NCBI RefSeq assembly: GCF_022095675.1
Contig: NZ_JAHYSG010000029.1
Coordinates: forward strand, 1 to 64,000
Source of the DNA: Dactylosporangium sp. AC04546
GTDB lineage: Bacteria > Actinomycetota > Actinomycetes > Mycobacteriales > Micromonosporaceae
DNA length: 64,000 bases
Direction of reading: 5' to 3'
Shown: piece after piece, positions 43,176-52,107 of the stretch
Numbering within the stretch: position 1 is the stretch's first letter
How the letters are laid out: the number at the start of each line of letters is the position of its first letter
Made by a program: the position numbers and the translations under genes
The notes under the pieces: generated by a model
Seen by the model: the letters and a program-made list of their open reading frames with translations, nothing else
The model's database searches: none
Told to the model about the DNA's origin: nothing

Positions 43176-44810
43176 ATGGCGGGAACCCGCGCACGCACCA
43201 ACACAGGGCACACGGTGCTGGACTACGCGCACACCGGTGACATCCGGGGCGCGTTGGGGAGGATCGCGGCGCAGGACACCGGCGCCGGGCCGGGGCTGCC
43301 GGCCAAGCTGAAGACCCTGCTGGCGATCGTCGGCCCGGGCCTGATCGTGATGGTGGGCGACAACGACGCCGGGGCGTTCGGCACCTACGCCCAGGCCGGT
43401 CAGAACTACGGCACCCGCCTGCTGTGGACACTGCTGTTGCTGGTCCCGGTCCTGTACGTCAATCAGGAGATGGTCCTGCGGCTGGGTGCGGTGACCGGCG
43501 TGGGACACGCGCGGCTCATCCTGGAGCGCTACGGCCGGTTCTGGGGTGCGTTCAGCGTGATCGATCTGTTCGCGCTCAACGCGCTGACCATCGTCACCGA
43601 GTTCATCGGGATCAGTCTCGGGCTGGGATATCTCGGCCTGCCCGAGGTCCCGGGCGTGCTGGTGGCCGCCGTCGCGGTGATCGCGGCGGCGAGCACCGGC
43701 TCGTTCCCGCGGTTCGAGCGGGTCTGCCTGATCCTGGTGGCAGGGTCCCTGGCGCTGATCCCGGTCGTGGTCATGGCCCACCCGCCGCTGGGGCAGGTCG
43801 GTCGGGACTTCGTGGTGCCGGGCATGCCCGGCGGGGACCTGTCCACGGTGATGCTGCTGATCATCGCGATCGTCGGTACCACCGTCGCGCCGTGGCAGCT
43901 GTTCTTCCAGCAGTCCTACGTGATCGACAAGCGGATCACCCCCCGGTACATCCGCTACGAGCGGGTCGACCTGTGGATCGGCATCGTCATCGTCGTGGTC
44001 GGCGCGGCGGCGATGATGTGCTGTGCCGCCGCCGCGTTCGCCGGCCGTCCCGGGTTCGGACACTTCACCGACGCCGCCGGCGTCGCCGCCGGTCTGGGCC
44101 GCTACGTCCACGAGGCGGCCGGAATTCTGTTCGCGATCGCGCTCATCGACGCGTCGATCATCGGTGCGGCGGCGGTGGCCCTGTCCACCTCGTACGCCAT
44201 CGGCGACGTGCTCGGCCTCAGGCACTCACTGCACCGCTCGCCGCGGCAGGCCAAGCCCTTCTACGCGGTGTTCGCCGCGCTGCTGCTGGCCTCGGCGATC
44301 ATCGTGGTCGTTCCCGGCTCCCCCCTCGGGCTGCTCACCGAGGGCGTGCAGACCCTCGCCGGGGTACTGCTGCCATCGGCGACGGTGTTCCTGCTGCTGC
44401 TGTGCAACGACCGGGCGGTGCTCGGCCCGTGGGTCAACACCCGGGCCACCAACCTGTTCACCTCGGCCGTCATCGGCGTCCTCGTCATGCTGTCGATCAT
44501 CCTGACCACCAGCGTCCTCTACCCGCGAATCACCGTCACCCAGATGCTGGCCATCGTCGCCGCCGGCGCGCTGCTCGCCCTGATCGGCGTGGTGTGGCTG
44601 GCGCTCGCCCGGCACCGCCGCCCAACGCCGGCCGCGGCGCCGGTCGACCGGTCGCAGCGGGCGTCGTGGCGAATGCCGCCGCTGGCCCTGCTGTCACGGC
44701 CGCGTCTGTCGCCCGGGCGGCGGCTGGGCCTGGCGGTGCTCCGCGGCTACCTGGTCATCGCCGTCGCACTCGTCGTGGTCCGGGTGGTACAGCTCGCCCT
44801 CGGACACTAG
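43176..44810 (+). CDS. NRAMP-like divalent metal transporter, non-canonical site
   Basis: A 544-aa membrane protein with about eleven helices and NRAMP-family layout (IVGPGLIVMVG in TM1; ALIDASIIGAAAVALSTSYA in TM6). The manganese/iron-binding DPGN of TM1 in canonical MntH is replaced by D62-N-D64-A-G, and the TM6 metal-binding Met region reads ALIDASI. This places it with divergent NRAMP-related proteins, some of which move Mg2+ instead of transition metals. A soluble MgtE-like sensor gene follows by 117 bases, supporting a Mg2+ role by inference. The start is the ATG at 43176 with AAGGGGGG seven bases upstream rather than the earlier in-frame ATG at 43101. Confidence 0.85.
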   Translation: MAGTRARTNTGHTVLDYAHTGDIRGALGRIAAQDTGAGPGLPAKLKTLLAIVGPGLIVMVGDNDAGAFGTYAQAGQNYGTRLLWTLLLLVPVLYVNQEMVLRLGAVTGVGHARLILERYGRFWGAFSVIDLFALNALTIVTEFIGISLGLGYLGLPEVPGVLVAAVAVIAAASTGSFPRFERVCLILVAGSLALIPVVVMAHPPLGQVGRDFVVPGMPGGDLSTVMLLIIAIVGTTVAPWQLFFQQSYVIDKRITPRYIRYERVDLWIGIVIVVVGAAAMMCCAAAAFAGRPGFGHFTDAAGVAAGLGRYVHEAAGILFAIALIDASIIGAAAVALSTSYAIGDVLGLRHSLHRSPRQAKPFYAVFAALLLASAIIVVVPGSPLGLLTEGVQTLAGVLLPSATVFLLLLCNDRAVLGPWVNTRATNLFTSAVIGVLVMLSIILTTSVLYPRITVTQMLAIVAAGALLALIGVVWLALARHRRPTPAAAPVDRSQRASWRMPPLALLSRPRLSPGRRLGLAVLRGYLVIAVALVVVRVVQLALGH

Positions 44811-44927
44811 AAGGACGCCGGAAGGACGCGGGAAGGAGACGGACGGACACTGGAAGCTGGAACGCCGGCGAACCGTCGGCCGACCAGGGCCCGGCCCCGG
44901 CGTCCCCCTGAGAAAGGGGGTCACGCC

Positions 44928-46226
44928 GTGAGCTTCACGGCCACCCCGCCGTTCGCCACCGGTCCGGGCGAACCACCCCGGCTGGTGCTGTCCCGGCTGC
45001 TGAAGACCGCCGCGATCGACGCCCGAGGGCAGCGACTGGGGCGTCTCGTGGACGTCATCGTGCGGCTGCCCGCCGACGGCGGCTATCCCCCGGTCACCGG
45101 CCTGGTTGCCGAGCTCGGCCGGCGGCGGGTGTACATCCCCGCCGACGTCGTGCACGCCTGGCAACCCGACGGCGTCGAACTGGCCAGCGCCCGCGTCGAC
45201 CTGCGCGCCTTCCAACGCCGCGAAGGTGAGGTACTGCTCCGCGCCGACGTGCTGGGCCACCGCCTGCTCGACACCACCACCGCCCGGCTGGTCCACGCCC
45301 ACGACATCGAACTGACCGCCGACCCGGCCGGCGGGTGGGTGCTCTCCGGCGTCGACGTCCACCGCCTGCGCTGGCTGCACCGCCCCGGCCACCACCCGTA
45401 CCACCCGTTCCGTGACTGGCTCGCGTTCGAGCCGCTCATCGGCCATCAGCCGTCACTGCGCGCCCGCCACCCCCTGACCCGACTCCGCCGCCTCAAACCC
45501 GCCGAACTGGCCGACCTCCTCGAAGACGCCTCCGCCCCGGAACAACGCGAGATCCTCACCCAGGTCCACACCGACCCCGAACTGGAGGCCGACGTCTTCG
45601 AGGAACTCGACGACGACCAGCAGAGCCACCTGCTCGCCGACCGCACCGACCCCGAGGCCGCCGACGTCATCACCCACATGCGCGCCGACGACGCGGCCGA
45701 CGCGATCGCCGGACTACCACACGATCGCCGCCGGCGGGTCCTGGCGCTCCTGCCCGACGAGCACCGGATCACGGTCACGAACCTGCTGAGCTACCACACC
45801 GCCACCGCCGGCGGCCTCATGGGAGTGGACATCCTCGCCCTGCCCGACGACACCACCGCGCGGCAGGCGATCCAGGCCGTCCGCGAGGCCACCACCACCC
45901 AACCCGAAGCCCTCGCCACCATCTACACCCTCGACCCCGGCGGCCGCCTGACCGGCGCGATCGGACTGGTCACCCTGCTCCAGGCCGATCCTGCCGCGTC
46001 CCTGCACACCACCGCCGACCCGGACCCGGTCACCGTCACCGCGGACGCCGACCAGATCGAGATCGCCACCCTGATGGCCGACTACAACCTGAGCACCCTG
46101 CCCGTCGTCGACGACGACCGCCACCCCATCGGGGTGATCACCATCGACGACGTCCTGGACGAAACCATCCCCGCCAACTGGCGCCACCGCGAACCCGCCC
46201 CACACCACCACAGCGGCGCCGCCTGA
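44928..46226 (+). CDS. Soluble PRC-barrel / MgtE-N / CBS protein
   Basis: A 432-aa cytosolic protein. Residues about 22-150 look like a PRC-barrel pair (LLKTAAIDARGQRLGRLVDV...), 185-290 are the MgtE N-domain superhelix (LKPAELADLLEDAS, EELDDDQQSHLLADR, ADDAADAIAGLP), and 300-415 are a CBS pair ending in PVVDDDRHPIGVITIDDV. In true MgtE these cytosolic domains bind Mg2+ and gate the attached channel, but here no membrane helices follow. The preceding gene is a divergent NRAMP-like transporter, so the protein may act as its Mg2+ sensor in trans. GAGAAAGGGGG precedes the GTG start. It ends 11 bases before a convergent gene. Confidence 0.85.
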   Translation: MSFTATPPFATGPGEPPRLVLSRLLKTAAIDARGQRLGRLVDVIVRLPADGGYPPVTGLVAELGRRRVYIPADVVHAWQPDGVELASARVDLRAFQRREGEVLLRADVLGHRLLDTTTARLVHAHDIELTADPAGGWVLSGVDVHRLRWLHRPGHHPYHPFRDWLAFEPLIGHQPSLRARHPLTRLRRLKPAELADLLEDASAPEQREILTQVHTDPELEADVFEELDDDQQSHLLADRTDPEAADVITHMRADDAADAIAGLPHDRRRRVLALLPDEHRITVTNLLSYHTATAGGLMGVDILALPDDTTARQAIQAVREATTTQPEALATIYTLDPGGRLTGAIGLVTLLQADPAASLHTTADPDPVTVTADADQIEIATLMADYNLSTLPVVDDDRHPIGVITIDDVLDETIPANWRHREPAPHHHSGAA

Positions 46227-46237
46227 TCCCAGACTGG

Positions 46238-48067
46238 TCACGCCGTCCGCGTTCGCCGGCCGGCCTCGGCGTGCAGACGGTGAACACGCCAGACGCCATC
46301 GGCGAACGCCAGCGCCGCGCCGACATTGACCACGTCGAGACTGCGGGCGGCAGCCCGCGTGGCCCCACCTCCCAGCGCGGTCAGTGCGCCGATGCCGGTG
46401 GCCGCCTGCGCCAGCACGATGCAGTCCCGGTCCACCGAGCGGGCCGCCACCACCGCCTCCACGAGCAGCACGGCCGGGCCCAGCTCGGGTCCGACGAGCA
46501 CGTGCGCACCCCACGGCGGTGGTGAGCCCTCGACGTGCACGCCGACCCCACAGTCCGCCGCGGCCAACGCCCGCCGGTCGCCTGACAGCAGCATGACCAC
46601 CCCGCCGGTGGCCTGGATGTCGCGTACCACGCCTGCCAGGCTCCCGCCGCGCTCCACGACGGCGTCGGCGTAGTCGGCCCGCGGCCACTGCCCGTCCGTG
46701 GCCAGCACGATCCTGAGCCCGGCGCGGCGGGCCGCGCCGACGACCGTGTCGAGCTCGGGTGCGACATCCGCCTCGACCGCCAGCAGCGCCTCCAACCGAC
46801 TCCGGCGGGCCAGACCCAGCACCACCTCGGCGCCGGCGTCAGCCAGCCCTCGCCGCTGCCGGACCCCGGTACGTCCACGCAGCTCCAGCTTGTCGACCGG
46901 GGCCAGCGTCCACTCGCCGGCCCCCCGTACCTCCCACGGGTTCTCGGCGGCGAACAGCGCGGAACCGTGCTCGACCACGTCGCCGGTGTCGGCACCGGCG
47001 AGCGGAACGAGGTCGGTCAGCGCCCAGCGACCCGGGCGCAACGCTGCGCCGTCCAGTACCAGCGTGTCCATCCGGTCCAGGCGGCGCAGCGCCGCCCGGT
47101 CCATCACCAGCGCACCGCTGCGGGACAGCGCCAGCCCCAGCTGCGACGCGAACGCCGCACGACCGGTCTCGGCCGCCTTGGGCAGCACCGCGAGCCCCAC
47201 CGCCCCCGCACGCCGCAGCCCGGCCAGCGGCGCGACCGCCGCCACGACGGCCACTCCGCCGGCCAGCATCCGCCGCTGGTAGCGCTCCACCGGACCGTCA
47301 GGCAGCGGGCGTGGGCGCTCGACCGCCACCGGGTCGGCCCCGGCATCCTCCGGACCACGGATGAGCCGCGGCTCCGCCGCACGCCACGCCCACTGATCCG
47401 CGCGGCTCTCCCGCCACCGGCCGACGCGCTCGGCGATGTCCACCACCACGCCCGACCCGCCGGCCGCGAGGGCCTGCGCCAACCCGGCAGCCATGGAAAC
47501 CAGCGACTCCGCCCGCTCCTGCCCGTGCAGCCGCACGGCGGCCAACTCCCGTAACCGGGGATGCAGCTCGACGGCGGACACCAGGCCCGCCACCTCGGCG
47601 GGCAGCGGCGCCCACGGGGCCATCCGGGTGAGGCCGGCCAGTCCGAGCGCGACCGCGTCGACCGCCAGGTTCGCCACCACACCGGTCCGCCGCAGCCCTT
47701 CGGCAGGGTGGTGCAGCTCCTCCTCGGCGATCTCCTCGTCCACGCTCGCCGGGGCGGACTCGGCGCGCGCCACCAACGCCACCAACTCCCGGCGCGGCGG
47801 CGGTGGATCGGCCACCTCGACCACGACCCGGCACGCCGGCGCGTTCACCCTCGCCCACAGCACCCCCGGGTGCCGCTCCAGCACCCGCTCCACCCGGCGA
47901 GCCACCCGCGCACCGTCCACCCCGTGCACGCCGTGCGTCTCGATGTGCAGCCGGCCGGGACGCGCCCACACATCACGGCGCCCGCCCGTCAGCCAGCCCG
48001 CCACCCCGATCGCCAGGCCGACCGCACCGGAGACCGGAGCGAGCACCCGCAGGCCCGGTAGCACCAT
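46238..48067 (-). CDS. Degenerate P-type-ATPase-like protein (CtpI N-terminal-like)
   Basis: A 609-aa protein resembling the N-terminal half of large actinobacterial CtpI-type P-type ATPases. It begins with a membrane segment and a heavy-metal-associated-like domain (RLHIETHGVHGVDGARVARRVERVLE). Later parts imitate the P-type ATPase P domain: MDTLVLDGAALRPG around D339 where DKTGT should be, LATDGQW, and LLSGDRRALAAADCGVGV where TGDGxNDAPAL...ADVGIAM should be. Lys, Thr and the GDGxND residues needed for catalysis are missing, so it should not pump ions. The catalytic half present in full-length CtpI does not follow. GGGAGGG precedes the ATG. Whether it is a regulatory pseudoenzyme or a decayed gene cannot be told, but the frame is intact over 600 codons. 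Confidence 0.7.
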   Translation of the reverse strand: MVLPGLRVLAPVSGAVGLAIGVAGWLTGGRRDVWARPGRLHIETHGVHGVDGARVARRVERVLERHPGVLWARVNAPACRVVVEVADPPPPRRELVALVARAESAPASVDEEIAEEELHHPAEGLRRTGVVANLAVDAVALGLAGLTRMAPWAPLPAEVAGLVSAVELHPRLRELAAVRLHGQERAESLVSMAAGLAQALAAGGSGVVVDIAERVGRWRESRADQWAWRAAEPRLIRGPEDAGADPVAVERPRPLPDGPVERYQRRMLAGGVAVVAAVAPLAGLRRAGAVGLAVLPKAAETGRAAFASQLGLALSRSGALVMDRAALRRLDRMDTLVLDGAALRPGRWALTDLVPLAGADTGDVVEHGSALFAAENPWEVRGAGEWTLAPVDKLELRGRTGVRQRRGLADAGAEVVLGLARRSRLEALLAVEADVAPELDTVVGAARRAGLRIVLATDGQWPRADYADAVVERGGSLAGVVRDIQATGGVVMLLSGDRRALAAADCGVGVHVEGSPPPWGAHVLVGPELGPAVLLVEAVVAARSVDRDCIVLAQAATGIGALTALGGGATRAAARSLDVVNVGAALAFADGVWRVHRLHAEAGRRTRTA

Positions 48068-48394
48068 GGCCCTCCCGTACCTGTCGCCCTGTGTCGGCTG
48101 CCGTCACTCCCCACCTTGGCGCGCACCACGCCGGCGCACCGCCGCGAGTGCCGACCACACCCGAACCATCACCCGCGACACCGCCGGCCGATCCGCCTCG
48201 CGGTCGAGCGTCGAGGTCTGCCCGGTACGGATGAGGTCACGGGCCACCCGCGCTCCCATACGCGGTTCGCTCGAAGGTCAGGGCGAAGCCGACCCGGAAT
48301 GGCGCGACGATCATCGGATTTCGACGTCCGTGTGGGTGGTGAGCGCCGCGCTGGCCGTGTGTCAGGATCTTCGCGCACGGAACGGAGGCGAGCC
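48068..48394. other. Intergenic, divergent promoters
   Basis: It separates the P-type-ATPase-like gene from the STAND NTPase locus. I see no gene with family features or good start signals; the frames crossing it are shadows. It must contain both promoters, but I cannot place them with confidence. Confidence 0.4.
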
Positions 48395-48553
48395 GTGATC
48401 AACCGTGACGCCAAGGCGTCCCTACCCCGCGATGCTCAGCTCGCGCTCGAGCTGGCGCGCGAGTTCATCAAGAGCCAGCAGCTCGCGACGCTGGTTGCCC
48501 ACCCTGTCAGCGACCAGGATCTGATCAGCCTGCTGCAGGTCGCGAGCGGATGA
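48395..48553 (+). CDS. Small protein (52 aa) coupled to STAND NTPase
   Basis: From a GTG at 48395 with GGAGG a few bases upstream, a 52-residue product is read: INRDAKASLPRDAQLALELA and on to LATLVAHPVSDQDLISLLQ. Its TGA overlaps the ATG of the NTPase gene (ATGA), the usual sign of functionally linked partners. It is predicted to be helical, with an amphipathic central stretch and no membrane segment. No family is recognised. A role as ligand, inhibitor or adaptor of the NTPase is only a guess. Confidence 0.6.
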   Translation: MINRDAKASLPRDAQLALELAREFIKSQQLATLVAHPVSDQDLISLLQVASG

Positions 48554-51105
48554 CCGGCGACCTCGCGAGGGCGTTCGACCCGGAGTACGCGGCCGTCGAC
48601 CTGTTCACCGACCGGGTCGGCGAGAGCAAGGCGTTGGCCGATGCGCTGCTGCACCACGTCGAGCGCATGGTCGCCGGCGCCGCGACGCCGACGACGTCCG
48701 AGCGGCACAACGTGCTCGTGTACTACGGCATCGGCGGTGTCGGCAAGACCGAACTTTCGCGGCGGCTCGAACGCTGGATCAACGGCGACCTCGCCGATCC
48801 TGGCGAGTGGCTGCCGCGACCGAGGTTCGACCAGCCGGTACACACCGTCCGGGTCGACTTCCACGGCAGCACGGCCGTCGACCCGGCCGACGTCGTGCTG
48901 AAGCTGCGGGCCGCGGTCGCCGGAATCCGGCGCCGGTTCCACGCCTTCGACATCGGCATGGCCGTGTGGTGGTCCCACTCTCGTCCGGGACTGCCACTGC
49001 CCGTCTTGCGTGCCCCCAGCGGGTTCGACGTCAACGGCCAGATCATGGACACGATCAAGGACGCGATCAACGGCACGCACGCCCCGCTCGGGCTCGCTCC
49101 GGTCAGCGTCCGGGTCGCCGCCCGGCTCCTGGCCGCCGCCCGGGAGCAGACCCTCAAGCACATCACCCGGCGCGACTGCCCACAGCTCGTGCACGTACTC
49201 GAAGCGGCCGAACGTGACGCGTCGCCCGCCGTTGCCGCCGCACTCGCCGGGTTGCTGTCGTGGGATCTCACGCGGCTGACCCTCAGCGAGCAGCCGATCA
49301 TCGTCGCATTCGCCGACGCGGCCGAGTACATCCAGGGCCGTGACCGGCAGCAGGAGAAGCTCCTGCACACCCTCGTGCGCAACACGCCGTCCGTGCTGTG
49401 GGTGATCACCTCGCGCAACAGCCTCGACTGGGCCGACCCTTCGGCGGCCGCCACCCTCGATCCGGGCCGGATCACCTGGCCCGGCCTGCGGCTCGGCGCG
49501 CTGGAGGACCCGCGGCAGCATCTGGTCGGCGACCTCGCCGACGCCGACGTCGTCCGGTACCTCGACGCGGCGTCGGGCAGCGGTGGCAATCCCCACCTGA
49601 GTCCAGCGGTCGTCGACCGCATCCGCGCCGGAGCGCATGGTCTGCCGCTGTACCTCGACCTGTCGATGGCGCTGGCCCGCTCCACCGTCGGGGAGCCGGA
49701 CCCCGCCCGCTTCGGCCAGCCACTGCCGGACCTCGCCGTCCGGGTTCTGGCGGACCTGCCCGACGCCGAGCGTGACCTGGCCCGGACGGCCAGCCTGCTC
49801 CCCCGGTTCAGCACCGCACTGATCGCCGAAGCGACGCGCACCCGGCACGGCGACGCCGAACGGTTCTGCCGTCGGTCGCTCGTCTCGCAGGACGGACACC
49901 CGGCCTTCCCGTACCGGCTGCACGACGCGGTCCGCCACGCTGTGGTCGGCGAGGCCGTCGGCCACGCCGGGGCATGGTCGGACCAGGACCGCCGGGCCGC
50001 GGCCGAGGCGCTGGTCGAAGCCCTCCGGCGCCGACACAACGAGCTGACCGATGACGCACTCGGCCGGCTCGACGTGCTCGAGCTCGTCGCCTGGGTCGCC
50101 GCCGGACAACGGCTCCACCTGCCATGGCTGCTCACGGCCCTCACCGACCTGCCGAGTCTGACGCGGACCGCCGAGCGAATCCCGGCGGCGCCCGTCGGCA
50201 CGTGGATGTGGCATGTGCGCCGCATGTTCGACGCGTGGCGTGAAAGTGATGGCGCTGACCGTTGCCGGTACCTCGAGCAACTGCTGACGACCGACCTGCC
50301 CGACGACGTGCGCCGTGCCGCCACCCGTCGGCTCGCCTATCACCTGCGGACCAGCAACCAGCCCGGCCGTGCGCTGCAGCTGCTCACCGGCTTGCTGGCC
50401 GAGAAACCGGAGTCGGACCTGCTGCGGTACCAGATCGGCCGGACGCTGCGGGAGCAATCGCGCTATGCCGACCTGGAGGCGTTCCTTGCCGCCAATCCGA
50501 TCAGCGACCCGACCGCAGCCAGGCGGCTCGCGGCGGACCTCGCGTTCGATCGCGGCGACGTCGTGGTCGGCTACGAGGGTGCGTTGGCCCGAGCGGCGGC
50601 ACTGCGCTCCGACGGCCGCTTCCGGATCGCGCTCGAGAACGACGTCGTGGCCCTGTGGCGAGGCGCGCTCACGGGACACGTGACAGCGGCACACTGCGAC
50701 GACATGATCACCGAGATAGACCAGCATGGCTCGCGGCTCAGCTTGCGCACGGCATTTGCGGCGAAGATGGTGTGCTGCCTGACGGACCCGGACGCATTCG
50801 GCGTGATGTCCGCCGCGGTCGACCAGATTGTGACCGGCGCCCAGGGGTACCACGGCTGGCGCGAGTGGGCGACGGCGATCCTGCACGGGCTCCGACACGA
50901 TGACCCGGCGCTGATCGCGCGGGTATATGTGCAGCGGCGCGCCCGACCCGATCAAGGCGGGCCCAACTACCGGTTGGTCGACCGGCTGCTGGTCCATGCC
51001 GGCTACGCGCCTGTACTGCCGGACGTTCAGTTGGACACGGAGGAGGAGCGGGTCCGGATCGCCGCGCGCTGGACTGCGGTGTTCAACGAGGTCCTCAGCC
51101 GGTGA
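48550..51105 (+). CDS. STAND-type P-loop NTPase with helical repeat C-terminus
   Basis: An 851-aa signal-transduction ATPase. The N-terminal ~25 residues show no effector domain. Walker A is G60-IGGVG-K66-T67, a Walker B-like strand is PIIVAFADAAEY, and ITSRN is the sensor-1 region, followed by winged-helix-like sequence with HDAVRHAVV. From about residue 540 the protein is built of helical, TPR-like units (RRLAYHLRTSNQPGRALQLLTGL, RTLREQSRYADLEAFLA). STAND proteins assemble on sensing a ligand and are common in transcription control, programmed death and phage defence. It is coupled to a 52-aa gene upstream and lies next to a sigma/CHAT cassette. The exact family and trigger are unknown. Confidence 0.82.
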   Translation: MTGDLARAFDPEYAAVDLFTDRVGESKALADALLHHVERMVAGAATPTTSERHNVLVYYGIGGVGKTELSRRLERWINGDLADPGEWLPRPRFDQPVHTVRVDFHGSTAVDPADVVLKLRAAVAGIRRRFHAFDIGMAVWWSHSRPGLPLPVLRAPSGFDVNGQIMDTIKDAINGTHAPLGLAPVSVRVAARLLAAAREQTLKHITRRDCPQLVHVLEAAERDASPAVAAALAGLLSWDLTRLTLSEQPIIVAFADAAEYIQGRDRQQEKLLHTLVRNTPSVLWVITSRNSLDWADPSAAATLDPGRITWPGLRLGALEDPRQHLVGDLADADVVRYLDAASGSGGNPHLSPAVVDRIRAGAHGLPLYLDLSMALARSTVGEPDPARFGQPLPDLAVRVLADLPDAERDLARTASLLPRFSTALIAEATRTRHGDAERFCRRSLVSQDGHPAFPYRLHDAVRHAVVGEAVGHAGAWSDQDRRAAAEALVEALRRRHNELTDDALGRLDVLELVAWVAAGQRLHLPWLLTALTDLPSLTRTAERIPAAPVGTWMWHVRRMFDAWRESDGADRCRYLEQLLTTDLPDDVRRAATRRLAYHLRTSNQPGRALQLLTGLLAEKPESDLLRYQIGRTLREQSRYADLEAFLAANPISDPTAARRLAADLAFDRGDVVVGYEGALARAAALRSDGRFRIALENDVVALWRGALTGHVTAAHCDDMITEIDQHGSRLSLRTAFAAKMVCCLTDPDAFGVMSAAVDQIVTGAQGYHGWREWATAILHGLRHDDPALIARVYVQRRARPDQGGPNYRLVDRLLVHAGYAPVLPDVQLDTEEERVRIAARWTAVFNEVLSR

Positions 51106-51519
51106 CGACAGGCATCGCTCGCGCTGGCCCGCCTGCGCAACGGCGACACCCAATGCCCGGCACATGGGTGAGTAGCGGACGGCACGCGGCAGATCCACGC
51201 TGGCGCATCGGTTCTCGGCGTGGACTGGTCGTCCTGGTTTAGCCGTCCGACGTTGTTCGGAACGGCAATGCATGTCTACTCGCGGCCCCTCGGGCCGAGG
51301 CGGAGGGACGCCCATGGCGGGGCAGGTTCATCCGAAACGGGAAGCGGGCGTGGCCGGCGTGGCCCGCGCGGCGCTCGCCCTCGTGCTGCGCCGCGATGCC
51401 CGGCCGCGGTGGCGTGAACGCCATGCAGAAAGTCCTCGCGGCCGCTGCACGGTCCTGGGCCGGGCGTCGACAACATGGCAGAGGGGCCGGCGGCGGTCCG
51501 ACGATCAGAGGAGGGACCT
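51106..51519. other. Intergenic region before the sigma factor gene
   Basis: About 410 bases between the STAND NTPase and the sigma factor cassette. Short open frames on both strands are Arg-rich and unconvincing. A promoter for the cassette is expected here, so it may be transcribed separately from the NTPase gene. Confidence 0.4.
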
Positions 51520-52107
51520 TTGAGCACGGGCAACGTGAATGCCCCGACACACCACGCCCCCACCCCGGAGTGGTTCGAGGCGTTCTTCGCCGCCCATTAC
51601 GGCGACCTCGTCAGAACCGCAGGCTATGCCCTGGTGGCGCTGGGTCTCAGCGACGACGACGCCGAGGACATGGTCCAGGAGGTACTGCTGCGGCAGCTCA
51701 GGAGCGGCCACTGGGACCACATCGACGATCCGCTGCGGTACTTCCGCACTGCGGTCGTGTACCGGGTCAAGGACGAGCGGGGCCGGGTCAACCGGCGGCC
51801 TGACCTGTTCGCCGAGCTACCCGCGGCTGCGGAGCGTGCCGCGTCCGACGACATCGGCGTGTGGGCCGACCATCAGTGGATCGAGCAGCTGTTCAAGGCG
51901 CTCACACCGGGACAGCGGGACGTGTTCCGGCTCGTGTACGAGGGCCTCGGCGGTCCGGAGATCGCCGACCGGCTCGGCAAGACCGAGGCGACTGTCCGGG
52001 CGACACTGCGCAACGCGCGTCACAGGCTCCGCAGACTCGTGCCGCCACAGACCCGTGCGAGTGCAAACGACGCGACGACCGAGGAACCGGGAAAGGAACG
52101 GCCGTGA
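51520..52107 (+). CDS. ECF-like sigma-70 family RNA polymerase sigma factor
   Basis: A 195-aa sigma factor with region 2 (about 20-85: FFAAHYGDLVRTAGYALV, DAEDMVQEVLLRQL) and region 4 (about 125-180: LTPGQRDVFRLVYEGLGGPE then IADRLGKTEATVRATLRNA). Start: a TTG at 51520 is preceded by GAGGAGGGA at good distance and is preferred over the ATG at 51475, which lacks a site. The TGA overlaps the GTG of the next gene (GTGA). There is no membrane or zinc anti-sigma gene; instead the next genes encode an unknown 195-aa protein and a TPR-CHAT protease, suggesting control by proteolysis. The regulon is unknown. Confidence 0.85.
   Translation: MSTGNVNAPTHHAPTPEWFEAFFAAHYGDLVRTAGYALVALGLSDDDAEDMVQEVLLRQLRSGHWDHIDDPLRYFRTAVVYRVKDERGRVNRRPDLFAELPAAAERAASDDIGVWADHQWIEQLFKALTPGQRDVFRLVYEGLGGPEIADRLGKTEATVRATLRNARHRLRRLVPPQTRASANDATTEEPGKERP

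Noticed and set aside
42714..44225. N-terminal extension of the M50 protease frame to 901 codons
   Set aside because: The extension is antisense to the NRAMP-like gene and has no protein-like features; the ATG at 42713 begins a normal family N-terminus.
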